Shown: positions 1-8,809, counted from the stretch's first letter. The stretch: DNA of 45,411 bases from Acidovorax sp. (GCA_004210805.1 SDXZ01000049.1:1-45411), one strand, 5' to 3'. The notes: generated by a model from the letters alone, not told the origin. Numbers and translations are program-made.

Positions 1-422
1 GCGCCGGTGTTGACGATGTCCACGCTGCCGTCGGCCTTCTTCACCAGCCAGGTCCAGCCCGAACCGAAGTTGCCCACGGCGCTCTTGACGAAGGCTTCCT
101 TGAACGCGGCGTAGCTGCCCCACTTGGCGTTGATGGCTGTAGCCAGCGCGCCCGATGGCTCGCCGCCACCTTGGGGGGCCATGCAGTTCCAGAAGAACGT
201 GTGGTTCCAGATCTGCGCGGAGTTGTTGTAGATGCCGCCGCTGGACTTCTTGATGATTTCTTCGAGCGTCATGCTCTCGAATTCAGTGCCCTTTTGCAGG
301 TTGTTGAGGTTCACCACGTAGGCGTTGTGGTGCTTGCCGTGGTGGTATTCCAGCGTCTCCTGGCTGTAGTGCGGCGCCAGGGCGTCGATGGCGTAAGGCA
401 GCGGGGGAAGGGTATGTTCCAT
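1..422 (-). CDS. sodB: Superoxide dismutase (Fe/Mn type), 3' end beyond left edge
   Basis: Converts superoxide to hydrogen peroxide and oxygen in the cytoplasm using a bound iron (or manganese) ion. About 140 N-terminal codons are visible, starting at the ATG at 420-422; the C-terminal quarter, with the last metal ligands, lies outside the window. The N-terminal helical-hairpin motif [11 protein letters not shown] and the following [11 protein letters not shown] are the classic SodB signatures and contain the first two metal-binding histidines. GSGWTWLVK is the start of the conserved C-terminal alpha/beta domain. The opening residues [20 protein letters not shown] match the family without any export signal. 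It reads in the same direction as xseA, 245 bp downstream of it, with no other gene in between. The family assignment is firm; the metal cannot be decided from this part. Confidence 0.96.
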   Translation of the reverse strand, partial: MEHTLPPLPYAIDALAPHYSQETLEYHHGKHHNAYVVNLNNLQKGTEFESMTLEEIIKKSSGGIYNNSAQIWNHTFFWNCMAPQGGGEPSGALATAINAKWGSYAAFKEAFVKSAVGNFGSGWTWLVKKADGSVDIVNTG

Positions 423-667
423 GGTGTTTCCTCGTGGTTTGAAATTCTGGGATGCGTGCCACCTGCTGCGTTCACCTCGTCACTGCAGTCGGGCACGGCG
501 CGAAAGGGGCATTGTAGGAAGATCGGGTGACGCGTGCAGGCTTGGCGACGATTGCTTGCAAAGCAAGTTTGAGAACGGGAAGCGCCTGACAGGAGCCGGT
601 AGCCAGGCTTGCTTGCATTGCGCCCTCTCACCTTGCTGGCACCGAGCAGCCCAGGCGGTGGGCACGA

Positions 668-1996
668 TTACAGCAGCCGAGGCTGGGCGGCCACCGTCAC
701 ATCCACCGCGCCATCGGCCAGCGTGGCACGCAGCGCGTCGCCTGGCCGGGCCTGTTGGACGCTGGTCACCGCGTGGCCATCGGCATCGGTCAACAAGGCG
801 TATCCCCGCCGCAGCACCACGCGGGGATTGAGGAGCTCCAGCCGCAGGGCCGCGCGGTCGAGCCGGTCGGCGTGTTGTGCCAGGCGGCGCTGCAATTTCA
901 CAGGCAAATCAGCACCTAGCGCTTGTTGTGTATGCGCTAGGCGCTGCAATTTCAGGAGCACGCCGTGGCGCATGTGCTGCGCCAGCCGCGCCAGTTGCAT
1001 CTGCTGGCGCGCAACCAGGCCCGATGGGCGCCCGAGGCGCGCGCCGGCCTGGTCCAACCGCTGGTGGCGGGTATCCAGCTGCCGCTGCACGCCGTCGGCC
1101 AAGCGCTCGGCCATCAGGTCCAGCGCCCCCAGCCACACCGCCCGCGGCTGCGCCACCAGCTCGGCTGCGGCCGTGGGCGTGGGTGCCCGCAGGTCAGCGC
1201 AAAAGTCGGCAATCGTAAAGTCGGTCTCGTGCCCCACGCCGCAAATCAGCGGCACCGGGCTTTGCACGATGGTGCGGGCCAGCTGCTCGTCGTTGAAGGC
1301 CCAGAGGTCTTCCATCGACCCGCCGCCGCGCACCAGCAGGATGGCGTCAATGGGCGGATGATGGCTGCTATCGGCACCCGGCGCTTGCCCCGCCTGGGCC
1401 AGGCGATACAGTTTTGATAGCGCCGTCACCAGCGATGCGGGGGCTGCGGCACCCTGCACCTGAGCAGGCACGAGCACCACCTGGATGTGGGGCACACGGC
1501 GGCGCAGGGCCGTGACTACGTCGTGCAAGGCAGCGGCCCCGAGCGAGGTGACAAGGCCGACGCCGCGCGGCATGAGTGGCAGCGCACGCTTGCGGGCCGC
1601 GTCGAACAAACCCTCGGCTTCGAGCTGGGCCTTGAGGCGCAGGAACTGCTCGAACAGCGCGCCCTGCCCGGCCCGCTGCATGCTTTCCACAATGAATTGC
1701 AGGTCGCCACGCGCTTCGTACACCCCCAGGCGCCCCCGCACTTCCACCAATTCGCCATCGCGCGGCGAAAAGTCAAGCAGGGTGGCGGCTCGGCGAAACA
1801 TGGCGCAGCGCAACTGGCCGTTTGCGTCCTTGATCGAAAAATAACAATGCCCGCTGGATGCGCGCGAGAAGCCCGTGATCTCGCCGCGCACCGCGACAGG
1901 ATTGAACTTTGCCTCCAGCGCATCAGCAATGGCGCGGCATAGCGCGCCAACTTCCCAGATTCGCGGCGTGGCTGTGAGGCCCGGGCGCTCAAACAT
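668..1996 (-). CDS. xseA: Exodeoxyribonuclease VII large subunit
   Basis: Large subunit of exonuclease VII, which degrades single-stranded DNA to oligonucleotides together with XseB (not in this window). The predicted protein has 442 residues. The start chosen is the ATG giving MFERPGLTATPRIWEV, because the N-terminal OB-fold begins there; the 35 codons upstream look non-coding. The OB-fold segment (AVRGEITGFSRASSGHCYFSIKD) and the catalytic-domain motifs PRGVGLVTS, LLVRGGGSMEDLWAFNDE and CGVGHETDFTIADF are all present in order. Two stretches are odd. About 18 residues around LAHTQQALGADLPVK, and a second stretch around KLYRLAQAGQAPGAD just before the RGGGS motif, are encoded by copies of a dispersed repeat (see repeats at 886-954 and 1367-1421). 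The frame stays open, so the gene appears functional. Confidence 0.95.
   Translation of the reverse strand: MFERPGLTATPRIWEVGALCRAIADALEAKFNPVAVRGEITGFSRASSGHCYFSIKDANGQLRCAMFRRAATLLDFSPRDGELVEVRGRLGVYEARGDLQFIVESMQRAGQGALFEQFLRLKAQLEAEGLFDAARKRALPLMPRGVGLVTSLGAAALHDVVTALRRRVPHIQVVLVPAQVQGAAAPASLVTALSKLYRLAQAGQAPGADSSHHPPIDAILLVRGGGSMEDLWAFNDEQLARTIVQSPVPLICGVGHETDFTIADFCADLRAPTPTAAAELVAQPRAVWLGALDLMAERLADGVQRQLDTRHQRLDQAGARLGRPSGLVARQQMQLARLAQHMRHGVLLKLQRLAHTQQALGADLPVKLQRRLAQHADRLDRAALRLELLNPRVVLRRGYALLTDADGHAVTSVQQARPGDALRATLADGAVDVTVAAQPRLL
886..954 (-). repeat. Dispersed two-hairpin repeat, in-frame copy 1 in xseA, with flanking direct repeats
   Basis: The 15-mer ggcgctgcaatttca occurs at 886-900 and again at 940-954, exactly 54 bp (18 codons) apart. 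Between them lies a 39-bp insert containing the inverted repeat cctagcgc/gcgctagg (915-922 with 933-941 region), which resembles the second hairpin of the dispersed repeat seen elsewhere in the window. The translated frame of xseA is preserved, so the duplicated flank shows in the protein as two LKLQR/VKLQR segments. This copy is more diverged than the intergenic ones and lacks a clear first hairpin. Confidence 0.6.
1367..1421 (-). repeat. Dispersed two-hairpin repeat, in-frame copy 2 in xseA
   Basis: Read on the minus strand the segment starts gctatcaaaactgtatcg, continues with a GC-rich centre and then caagcgccgggtgcc. This is the order of elements in the other copies: gctatcaaaa..atag-type arm, then an aagcgc(t/c) arm, then a ggcc-like end. 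It lies in frame just upstream of the conserved RGGGS motif of XseA. Similarity is partial, and the copy could instead be ordinary coding sequence. Confidence 0.45.
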
Positions 1997-2359
1997 GCGC
2001 CGCTGCGGCCTTTGGCGCCGCCTCCCAAGCTGAAGTACTCCACAGTGCAGGGCGAGCGGCGCCCCCCTCCTGCCTGCTTCCGTCCATTGGCCGCAAAACA
2101 CGGAGGCACGTGCAAGTCATTGATTTATAAACGTTTTTCACTGCCCAAATTTTCATCAATTTGTTGCAACCACGGCGTGGTGCGACTTGGCGGGCCACGG
2201 GGACCGGGTTTCCCACAAAGTTATCCACAGTTTTTGTGGGTGAGCGCGGGGCTCGTAGGGCGGGTCTACAAGGTAACCATTTGTGACTCCAAACCGCGGC
2301 GGCGGCCCGCGCAAGCTAGGCCATAATCGCCGATTGCTTTCATCTGCGCGGAGAGAGAT
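1997..2359. other. Intergenic region between divergent xseA and exbB
   Basis: The region is 363 bp. It contains an AT-rich stretch around 2120-2165, plausible as promoter DNA for either gene, and a perfect DnaA-box sequence enclosed in an inverted repeat (annotated separately). The short open frames crossing it do not look like proteins. Confidence 0.5.
2212..2240. promoter_or_regulatory. Consensus DnaA box inside an inverted repeat
   Basis: The sequence ttatccaca at 2221-2229 is identical to the E. coli consensus DnaA box. It sits between the arms cccacaaa (2212-2219) and tttgtggg (2233-2240), which are perfect reverse complements. It lies about 120 bp upstream of the exbB start. Whether DnaA binds here, or another protein uses the palindrome, cannot be told from sequence. 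Confidence 0.4.
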
Positions 2360-3004
2360 TTGCTGTCCATCATACAAGCCGCAGGCTGGCCCATCTGGCC
2401 CCTGATTGCGTGTTCCGTCCTGGGAATGGCGCTGATTTTCGAACGTTTTGTGGCTTTAAAAACCGCCCGCGTCGCCCCCCCGAAATTGCTGGATGAAGCG
2501 ATCACGGTGTCCTCCAAGGCCGTGCCCACCCCCGACGTGGTGAACCAGCTGGCGCAGAACTCGGCGCTGGGCGAAGTGCTGGCCAGCGGCCTGCGCACCC
2601 TGAACAGCAACCCCCAGTGCAGCGAGACCGACGTGCGCGCGGCCATGGAAGGCGCGGGCCGTGCAGTAGCCCACCGGCTCGAAAAATACCTCGCCGCCCT
2701 GGCCACCATTGCCTCCGCCGCCCCGCTGCTGGGCCTGCTGGGCACGGTGATCGGCATGATCGAGATCTTTGGCTCCCAGGCCGGCAGTGGTGGCGTGGGC
2801 CAGGCCGTGGGTGGCGGCAATCCGGCGCAATTGGCGCACGGCATCTCGGTGGCGCTCTACAACACGGCGTTCGGCCTCATCGTGGCGATCCCGGCGCTGA
2901 TCTTCTGGCGCTACTTCCGGGCACGGGTCGATGCCTATCTGCTCACGCTGGAGCTGGCCTCCGAGCAGTTCGTGCGCCATATCCTGCGGCTGCGCAAGAA
3001 GTGA
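2360..3004 (+). CDS. exbB: MotA/TolQ/ExbB proton channel family protein
   Basis: Inner-membrane proton channel subunit that works with ExbD to couple the proton motive force to an outer-membrane process. The product has 214 residues. It starts at a TTG (2360-2362) preceded by a gagaga ribosome-binding site at 2350-2358; no ATG fits the first membrane helix. There is one N-terminal helix (IWPLIACSVLGMALIFERFVAL). A pair of C-terminal helices carries the family motif APLLGLLGTVIGMIEIF and the segment ISVALYNTAFGLIVAIPALI. These are the channel-lining helices of TolQ/ExbB. exbD follows after 172 bp. No tonB is nearby, so the partner protein is unknown; TolQ is a less likely alternative name, because no tolA/tolB/pal cluster is present. 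Confidence 0.9.
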   Translation: MLSIIQAAGWPIWPLIACSVLGMALIFERFVALKTARVAPPKLLDEAITVSSKAVPTPDVVNQLAQNSALGEVLASGLRTLNSNPQCSETDVRAAMEGAGRAVAHRLEKYLAALATIASAAPLLGLLGTVIGMIEIFGSQAGSGGVGQAVGGGNPAQLAHGISVALYNTAFGLIVAIPALIFWRYFRARVDAYLLTLELASEQFVRHILRLRKK

Positions 3005-3176
3005 ACTCCCTCCTGGGGCGCTATCGCGCCTTCCTTCGCCTCTCGCAGCGCTGCGCGCCGCGGGTAGGTGGACGCCGCCAGTGTGGCGGGGCAGCCCTGG
3101 CACGGCGGCCGCTGGCGTGGGCCGCGCCGGTTTCAAAAGCCCGCTGGTAACGCCTGCGGCACATTGGATCGTTGAC

Positions 3177-3611
3177 ATGAATTTCCGCCCCCGCGCCAAG
3201 GAAGAGCCCGAGATCAACCTGATCCCGTTCATCGACGTGTTGCTGGTGATCCTCATTTTTTTGATGCTGACCACCACCTACAGCAAGTTCACCGAACTGC
3301 AACTCACCCTGCCGGTGGCCGATGCCGACCAGCAGCGCGACCACCCCAAGGAAGTCATCGTGTCGGTAGCGTCCGATGGGCGCTACGCCGTCAACAAGAC
3401 GGGCGTGGACGGCAAGAGCGTCGAGGCGATTGCGCAGGCGCTGCGCGGTGCGGCCACCGCCGGCCAGGGCAGCGTGGTGATCATCAGCGCGGACGCCATG
3501 GCGCCGCACCAGGCCGTGGTGTCGGTGATGGAAGCCGCCCGCCGGGTCGGCCTCACGCAGATCACGTTTGCCACCCAGTCTTCCGCGGCGGGGCGCGCCC
3601 CCAGCCGCTGA
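3177..3611 (+). CDS. exbD: Biopolymer transport protein ExbD
   Basis: Partner of the ExbB channel, anchored by one N-terminal helix with a periplasmic domain. The product has 144 residues from the ATG at 3177. The cytoplasmic start [20 protein letters not shown] ends in the helix [15 protein letters not shown], which carries the essential aspartate of the ExbD/TolR family (in PFIDVLLV). The periplasmic domain follows ([34 protein letters not shown]) and is typical in length. The 172 bp between exbB and exbD contains no convincing gene and is unusually long for this pair. lpxK begins 5 bp after the exbD stop, so the two are probably cotranscribed. Confidence 0.93.
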   Translation: MNFRPRAKEEPEINLIPFIDVLLVILIFLMLTTTYSKFTELQLTLPVADADQQRDHPKEVIVSVASDGRYAVNKTGVDGKSVEAIAQALRGAATAGQGSVVIISADAMAPHQAVVSVMEAARRVGLTQITFATQSSAAGRAPSR

Positions 3612-3616
3612 CCCGC

Positions 3617-4684
3617 ATGGCGGGCTCCGGGCCGCAACCGTCGGCCCCCTCTTCTCCTCCGCATCCTTCAGTCGATTCCGGCCGCGCCGCCGCGCAGGGC
3701 CTGCAGCAGGCATGGCACAAGCGCGGCCTTGTGGCCTGGGCGCTGTGGCCGCTGTCGCTGTTGTACCGGGCGCTGGTGGCTGTGCGGCGCGGGCTGTACC
3801 GCACGGGCGTGTTCTCCTCCAGCCACCCCGGGCGGCCGGTGATCGTGGTCGGCAACGTGATTGCGGGCGGGGCGGGCAAGACCCCGGTGGTGATCGAACT
3901 GGTGCGGCACTTGCAGTCGCGCGACCTGCGCGCGGGCGTGATCTCGCGCGGCTACGGCCGGCGCACAACCGACTGCCGCGAGGTGCGCCCCGACAGCTCC
4001 GCCGCCGATGTCGGCGACGAACCCGCCCTCATCGCCCGCAGCCTGGCCAGCGGCTCGGCGGCGGTACCGGTGTTTGTGGCACGCCAGCGCTCCGACGCGG
4101 CACGTGCGCTGCTTGCCGCCTACCCCGATACCGATGTGATCGTCTGTGACGACGGCCTGCAGCACCTGGCGCTGCGCCGCGACGTGGAGATCTGCATCTT
4201 CAACGACCAGGGGGTGGGTAACGGCTTTCTGCTGCCCGCGGGGCCGCTGCGCGAGCCCTGGCCCCGGCCAGTGGATCTGGTGCTGTACGCCGGCGACGCT
4301 CCCCCAAATAGCGCTGCGCCTGCCTTCCGCCTGGAGCGGCGGCTGGCGGACTACGCGCTGCGGGCAGACGGCAGCAAGGTTCTGCTGTCCGACCTTCAAG
4401 GCCAGGCCCTGCACGCCGTCGCCGCCGTGGCGCGCCCGGCCGACTTCTTTGCCATGCTGCAGGCGCGGGGGTTGGCGCTGGCGCATACCGAGGCGTTGCC
4501 CGATCACTATGATTTTGATAGCTGGAAGCGCTTACAGAACAAGCGCCAGGCCCTGATTTGCACCGAAAAAGACGCAATCAAGCTCTGGCAGCAGCACCCG
4601 GACGCGCTGGCTGTGCCCCTGCAATTGCACATCGACCCTGCGTTCTTCAGCGCCCTGGACGCGCACCTTCCGATTCCAAGCTGA
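3617..4684 (+). CDS. lpxK: Tetraacyldisaccharide 4'-kinase
   Basis: Phosphorylates the 4' position of the lipid A disaccharide precursor at the inner face of the inner membrane, the last step before Kdo addition. The product has 355 residues. After a variable Ser/Pro-rich start comes the membrane-associated segment [15 protein letters not shown], then the P-loop [12 protein letters not shown] at residues 79-90. Further on are ISRGYGR, the [15 protein letters not shown] motif and the C-terminal LPDHYDF and [12 protein letters not shown] motifs, all diagnostic of LpxK. The N terminus is about 35 residues longer than I would expect, so a later start is possible. The DNA coding for [14 protein letters not shown] resembles the dispersed repeat of this window (4507-4559). 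The gene is followed by trm112-like and kdsB genes, a conserved envelope-synthesis grouping. Confidence 0.95.
   Translation: MAGSGPQPSAPSSPPHPSVDSGRAAAQGLQQAWHKRGLVAWALWPLSLLYRALVAVRRGLYRTGVFSSSHPGRPVIVVGNVIAGGAGKTPVVIELVRHLQSRDLRAGVISRGYGRRTTDCREVRPDSSAADVGDEPALIARSLASGSAAVPVFVARQRSDAARALLAAYPDTDVIVCDDGLQHLALRRDVEICIFNDQGVGNGFLLPAGPLREPWPRPVDLVLYAGDAPPNSAAPAFRLERRLADYALRADGSKVLLSDLQGQALHAVAAVARPADFFAMLQARGLALAHTEALPDHYDFDSWKRLQNKRQALICTEKDAIKLWQQHPDALAVPLQLHIDPAFFSALDAHLPIPS
4507..4559 (+). repeat. Dispersed two-hairpin repeat, in-frame copy in lpxK
   Basis: The arm ctatgattttgatagct is followed by ggaagcgctt, a short spacer, aagcgccaggcc and gattt. This is the same order as in the intergenic copies (first hairpin gctat/atagc, second hairpin agcgctt/aagcgc, ggcc end). 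It lies within codons between the conserved HYDF and ICTEKDA motifs of LpxK and keeps the reading frame. Confidence 0.55.
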
Positions 4685-4766
4685 TCGGCTGGTACCTTCC
4701 TGAACACGGCCGCCGCTATCATCCCCGCCTGCCCGACGAACGACCCATTTCCCAGAAAGCCAAGCC

Positions 4767-4949
4767 ATGGACCCCAAACTGCTCGAACTGCTGGTCTGCC
4801 CCGTCACCAAGGGCCCTCTGACCTTTGACCGCGAGGCGCAGGAGCTCGTCTCGCGCAGCGCCCGCCTGGCCTACCCGGTGCGTGATGGCATTCCGGTGCT
4901 GCTGGAGAACGAAGCCCGCACGCTGACCGACGAGGAACTGGAGCAGTGA
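4767..4949 (+). CDS. Trm112 family protein (YcaR-like)
   Basis: Small protein of 60 residues of the Trm112/YcaR family. Eukaryotic Trm112 activates methyltransferases, but the bacterial role is not settled. The sequence begins [18 protein letters not shown] and has the second family motif [17 protein letters not shown], giving the usual length and both halves of the fold. Only one cysteine remains in the first knuckle, so the zinc site of eukaryotic members is absent, as in other proteobacterial versions. It sits between lpxK and kdsB, its usual place in proteobacteria, and its TGA stop overlaps the GTG start of kdsB, which suggests translational coupling. Confidence 0.92.
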   Translation: MDPKLLELLVCPVTKGPLTFDREAQELVSRSARLAYPVRDGIPVLLENEARTLTDEELEQ

Positions 4950-5782
4950 GCGCAATGCCTGCAGCTGCCGGCGCCGCAGGTGGCCAATTCACGGTGCTGA
5001 TCCCTGCGCGGATGGCCTCAAGCCGCCTGCCCGACAAGCCCCTGGCGGACATCGGCGGCGTGCCCATGGTGGTGCGCGTGGCACAGCGCGCAGCGCAGAG
5101 CACAGCCAGCCGCGTGGTGGTGGCCGCCGACGACGCGCGCATCCTGCTGGCCTGCGCCCAGCATGGGGTGGAGGCGATCCTCACGCGCGCCGACCATGCC
5201 AGCGGCAGCGACCGCTTGGCCGAGGCCAGCATTCAGCTGGGCCTGGATGGCGACGACATTGTGGTCAACGTGCAGGGCGACGAGCCGTTGATGGACCCGG
5301 CCCTCATCAACGCCGTGGCCGCCCTGTTGCCGGCACGGCCCGAAGCCAGCATGGGCACCGCAGCCCACGCGCTGGCCACGCTGGCCGACTACACCAACCC
5401 CAACGTGGTCAAGGTCGTGCTGGACGCGCGTGGTTTGGCGCACTACTTCAGCCGCGCGCCTATTCCCTTTGCGCGCGACCATGCCGGCACGGCGTGGTGG
5501 CAAGACGGCGCGGCCCAAGCCGCCGCTCCGGGCGTTGCGGCACTGGCCGGCTTTGCGCCGTTGCGCCATGTGGGCATCTACAGCTATCGCGCTGGCTTTT
5601 TGCGGCAGTTCCCTGGCCTTGCGCCCGCGCCGACCGAGGCTGTCGAGGCGCTGGAGCAGCTGCGCGCGCTGTGGCACGGACATCGGATCGCGGTGCACCT
5701 GACCGATGCAGCGCCGGGCCCCGGCGTCGACACGCCGCAGGACCTTGAGCGCGTGCGCGGGCTTTTTGCCAGCCTGTCGTAA
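4946..5782 (+). CDS. kdsB: 3-deoxy-manno-octulosonate cytidylyltransferase
   Basis: Makes CMP-Kdo from CTP and Kdo, the activated sugar used to attach the inner core to lipid A. The product has 278 residues from the GTG at 4946, which overlaps the preceding stop as GTGA; an ATG at 4955 is an alternative three codons on. The nucleotide-binding motif [20 protein letters not shown] is followed by [35 protein letters not shown] and [12 protein letters not shown], in the order seen in all KdsB proteins. The segment between the RAPIPFARD and HVGIYSY motifs is enlarged by an alanine-rich stretch, as is common in betaproteobacteria. A rho-independent terminator lies 133 bp past the stop. Confidence 0.96.
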   Translation: MSAMPAAAGAAGGQFTVLIPARMASSRLPDKPLADIGGVPMVVRVAQRAAQSTASRVVVAADDARILLACAQHGVEAILTRADHASGSDRLAEASIQLGLDGDDIVVNVQGDEPLMDPALINAVAALLPARPEASMGTAAHALATLADYTNPNVVKVVLDARGLAHYFSRAPIPFARDHAGTAWWQDGAAQAAAPGVAALAGFAPLRHVGIYSYRAGFLRQFPGLAPAPTEAVEALEQLRALWHGHRIAVHLTDAAPGPGVDTPQDLERVRGLFASLS

Positions 5783-5914
5783 CCGCAGCGCGAGCCCTGC
5801 CAAACGCACCCAAGACCGGGTGCCGCCGCGGGGTTCCCCTGTAAGTCAGGGCAAGGTTGTCACATGCTATCCTCGACTGTAACGAGACAAAGCACCGCAT
5901 CCCGGGCACCCCAG

Positions 5915-5946
5915 AAGCCACCGCTTTCCGCATGCGGTGGCTTTTT
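5915..5946 (+). terminator. Rho-independent terminator between kdsB and adk
   Basis: Perfect 10-bp stem aagccaccgc (5915-5924) with gcggtggctt (5934-5943), a 9-nt loop, then a run of T to 5946. It ends the lpxK-kdsB transcript and leaves only 50 bp before adk, so adk must start from a promoter very close to or overlapping this structure, or depend on read-through. Confidence 0.85.
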
Positions 5947-5981
5947 GCACGCCCTCGCCAGCGACGCCAAACGATTTCTAA

Positions 5982-6653
<672 letters not shown>

Positions 6654-6706
6654 TCAGCGCAGAACTCAGCTGAGCGGCTCCGGCCCTCAGCGTGGATGCG
6701 CACCGG

Positions 6707-6744
6707 ACGGCGTCTTGGTTCAACCCAAGGCGCCGTTTGTCTTT
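6707..6744 (+). terminator. Rho-independent terminator after adk
   Basis: Arms acggcgtcttgg (6707-6718) and ccaaggcgccgt (6725-6736) pair over 12 positions, one of them a G-U, with a 6-nt loop. The T-rich tail ttgtcttt follows. It lies 54 bp past the adk stop. Confidence 0.75.
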
Positions 6745-6846
6745 GTGGGTCAGTTGCATGCATAGGCCGTTGGCGTGCAGCCAAGAACCAGTCCTATCGG
6801 CCACCCAGGCATCCGTTCACTCAGGGTGCGCGGCGTCCAGCGCCGA

Positions 6847-7317
6847 TCAAGCCGGGCTGGATCGCAGGCCATACGCCTTGCCATCCACAAACAGGTACTC
6901 GGCGCGCAAAACCGCGTCGCCTTTTTCATCGCGCAACGTGAAGCCCACCACCGACAACGCGGTGCCCGGCTTGATCTCTTGCACCTGCCAGGCCTGCATC
7001 CGCGTCAGCGGCGCCAGTTCGACCTCCCACTGGCGGTCCTTGCGCGTGGGTAACACCGCCTTGGCGAGCAAGGCTTTGCCGTCCACCGGAGCGGTCTGGG
7101 CCGGGAGAGCGCGCTGCGCCAGGTTGGCCGGCAGCTTCAGGTCGGCCGGGACATCGAGCTGCAGCTCGGCGTGCGGGTTCTGCCAGCGCACGGATCGCAC
7201 CATGCCCTCCAGATAGATCGGGCGGTCGGCGTCAAAACTGCTCCATCCGTGGTGCGCAAGTGCGCCCATTGGCGTGGCGGCAGCGGCCACAAGCAGGTGG
7301 CGGCGTTGCAGGCTCAT
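6847..7317 (-). CDS. Small exported protein, DUF6152-like
   Basis: Predicted periplasmic protein of 156 residues and unknown function. The N terminus MSLQRRHLLVAAAATPMGALAHHGW carries a twin arginine followed by a short hydrophobic stretch and an Ala-x-Ala-like cleavage site, so Tat or Sec export is likely. The mature part starts HHGWSSFD, then IYLEGMVRSVRWQNPHAEL, WEVELAPLTRMQAWQV and GTALSVVGFTLRDEKGDAVLRAEYLFVDGKAYGLRSS. From memory this matches the DUF6152 family, a small beta-rich domain with conserved HHGW and NPH motifs. It lies 63 bp downstream of a small membrane-protein gene in the same orientation and probably shares its transcript. The histidines could bind metal, but that is only a guess. 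Confidence 0.75.
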   Translation of the reverse strand: MSLQRRHLLVAAAATPMGALAHHGWSSFDADRPIYLEGMVRSVRWQNPHAELQLDVPADLKLPANLAQRALPAQTAPVDGKALLAKAVLPTRKDRQWEVELAPLTRMQAWQVQEIKPGTALSVVGFTLRDEKGDAVLRAEYLFVDGKAYGLRSSPA

Positions 7318-7380
7318 CGTGACTCTCCTATCGAATCAATGAAAAACAGGCGAGGCGCGCCAGTCACAACGGGCGGGCGG

Positions 7381-7803
7381 CTACAGGTAAGCAATCCAGC
7401 GGCCGCAGACCACGACCGCGAGCCAGATGACGGTGGAGACCAGCATCTGCGCTTTGGCCAGCCCATCCAGTCGCGCCAGCGAACCCCGCCCATGGAACCA
7501 CGCCGCATTGCAGCCCGCAAGCATTAACAACAGCATCTTCAAGGTAAATGCACGGCTGGCGAGCAGTTCGCTAGGCTGGGTGGCAAACATCAACAGACCA
7601 GATGCGGCGGCCAGCGCAAATCCGCACAGCGCCACCGACAGGCTCAAGCGGGCGAGATCCTTGATCGGCAGACCCGCTCCCCGGCCAAACACCCGCAGCT
7701 CCAGCAACACCAGGTTGCCCAGCAGCATCGCAATCCCCACGATGTGCGCCACTTCCAGTGCCGGGTAGGCCCAGGCATGGGTCTTGAGGGAGGCGAGGAA
7801 CAT
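7381..7803 (-). CDS. Small four-helix membrane protein (DUF6644-like)
   Basis: Inner-membrane protein of 140 residues and unknown function. Four hydrophobic segments are visible: ALEVAHIVGIAMLLGNLVLLEL, LSLSVALCGFALAAASGLLMF, LKMLLLMLAGCNAAWF and QMLVSTVIWLAVVVCG. The sequence H in VAHIVG within helix 1, and HG after helix 3, recall cytochrome b-like or CopD-like membrane proteins. From memory it fits the DUF6644 family, which often neighbours DUF6152 genes. The start is the ATG at 7801-7803. The gene lies 32 bp downstream of the asparaginase stop and upstream of the exported protein, so the three probably form one leftward operon. Confidence 0.7.
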   Translation of the reverse strand: MFLASLKTHAWAYPALEVAHIVGIAMLLGNLVLLELRVFGRGAGLPIKDLARLSLSVALCGFALAAASGLLMFATQPSELLASRAFTLKMLLLMLAGCNAAWFHGRGSLARLDGLAKAQMLVSTVIWLAVVVCGRWIAYL

Positions 7804-7835
7804 GGCGGCGGGTGGGTCGATGGATTAGTGGGAGG

Positions 7836-8798
7836 TCAAGGCTGAAGAAGGTCGAGCATCAGCGAGATGCGGGCCTTCACCGGCGACAGCCCGCGCGAAT
7901 CGGGCAACGTGTCCCCCGGCTTGGGCAGCACCTGCCCCTCCGGGCAGCGCGTGGAACGCACCACCCGCACGCCCACGTCCTGCGCCCGCAGCAGCGCTGC
8001 CTCGAGCGCATAGTGGATGGTGCCGTTACCCGTGCAGGCAACCACCAGGCCCTGCACCCCATCGCGCACCAGTGCATCTACCAAAGCGCCGGTGGCGCCC
8101 GCGTGGCTCACGACGATCTCGACCCGGGGCCATATCTGAATTTTTGCTATCTTTTTAATAGCAGACAATGCTTTTACATCAAGCGCTAGCGGCCAATTTT
8201 GTGCCAAACGCGCTTTCCCCTCCTCCACCCACCCGAGGGGGCCGGCCTCTCCGGAGCTGAAGGCATTGACGCGGTACGGGTGCACTTTCTGCATTTGCCG
8301 GGCGCCGTGGATTTCACCCGCCGCCACCAAAACCACGCCCCGCGCGCCAGGGGTCGTTGCCACGGCCATGGCGTCCAACAGGTTTTGAGGCCCATCGGGC
8401 GTGAGCGCGCTGGCGGGCCGCATGGCGCAGGTCAGCACCACCGGCTTGGAGCCGGTGTCGAGCACCTCGTGCAAAAACCAGGCGGTTTCTTCGAGGGTGT
8501 CCGTGCCGTGGGTGATTACCACCCCCTGCACGGCAGGGTCCTGCACATGGTGCGCGCAGCGCAGGGCGAGCGCCTGCCAGACGGCCGTGTCCATGTCCTT
8601 GCTGTCGATCTGGGCTACTTGCTCGGCCTGCAGCAGCGCGCCACTGGCGACCAATGCCAAGCTGGGGGCGGCGGCCAACAGTTGCTCTACACCGACCTGC
8701 GCAGCGGTGTAGCCAATGTTGTCCCCGGCCACCGCAGAGGTTCCGGCGATGGTCCCGCCGGTGCCCAAAACCACAATTTTTTGCCCGCTCACTTGCAT
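7836..8798 (-). CDS. L-asparaginase (cytoplasmic)
   Basis: Hydrolyses L-asparagine to aspartate and ammonia. The product has 320 residues and no signal peptide. The first catalytic motif [13 protein letters not shown] gives the nucleophile Thr16. The second, [17 protein letters not shown], supplies the Thr-Asp pair, and [23 protein letters not shown] supplies the lysine of the second triad. The C-terminal half has [18 protein letters not shown] and [17 protein letters not shown]. In the loop before VEIVVSHAG the protein carries the stretch [20 protein letters not shown], which is encoded by an in-frame copy of the dispersed repeat (8141-8200). The promoter region is shared with lexA and holds two LexA boxes. 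Confidence 0.92.
   Translation of the reverse strand: MQVSGQKIVVLGTGGTIAGTSAVAGDNIGYTAAQVGVEQLLAAAPSLALVASGALLQAEQVAQIDSKDMDTAVWQALALRCAHHVQDPAVQGVVITHGTDTLEETAWFLHEVLDTGSKPVVLTCAMRPASALTPDGPQNLLDAMAVATTPGARGVVLVAAGEIHGARQMQKVHPYRVNAFSSGEAGPLGWVEEGKARLAQNWPLALDVKALSAIKKIAKIQIWPRVEIVVSHAGATGALVDALVRDGVQGLVVACTGNGTIHYALEAALLRAQDVGVRVVRSTRCPEGQVLPKPGDTLPDSRGLSPVKARISLMLDLLQP
8141..8200 (-). repeat. Dispersed two-hairpin repeat, in-frame copy in the asparaginase gene
   Basis: On the plus strand: tttttgctatctttttaata then gcagac, a diverged centre, aagcgctagcggcc and aattttg. The first hairpin arms gctat and atagc, the agcgct arm and the ggcc end match the intergenic copies at 22156 and 35699. 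Translated on the minus strand it yields the segment [15 protein letters not shown] without breaking the frame. Confidence 0.75.
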
Positions 8799-8809
8799 AC
8801 TCCGAAAAA

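Noticed and set aside
2212-2240. A replication origin at the DnaA box
   Set aside because: There is only one perfect box, no AT-rich unwinding region with further boxes, and no dnaA or dnaN gene nearby.
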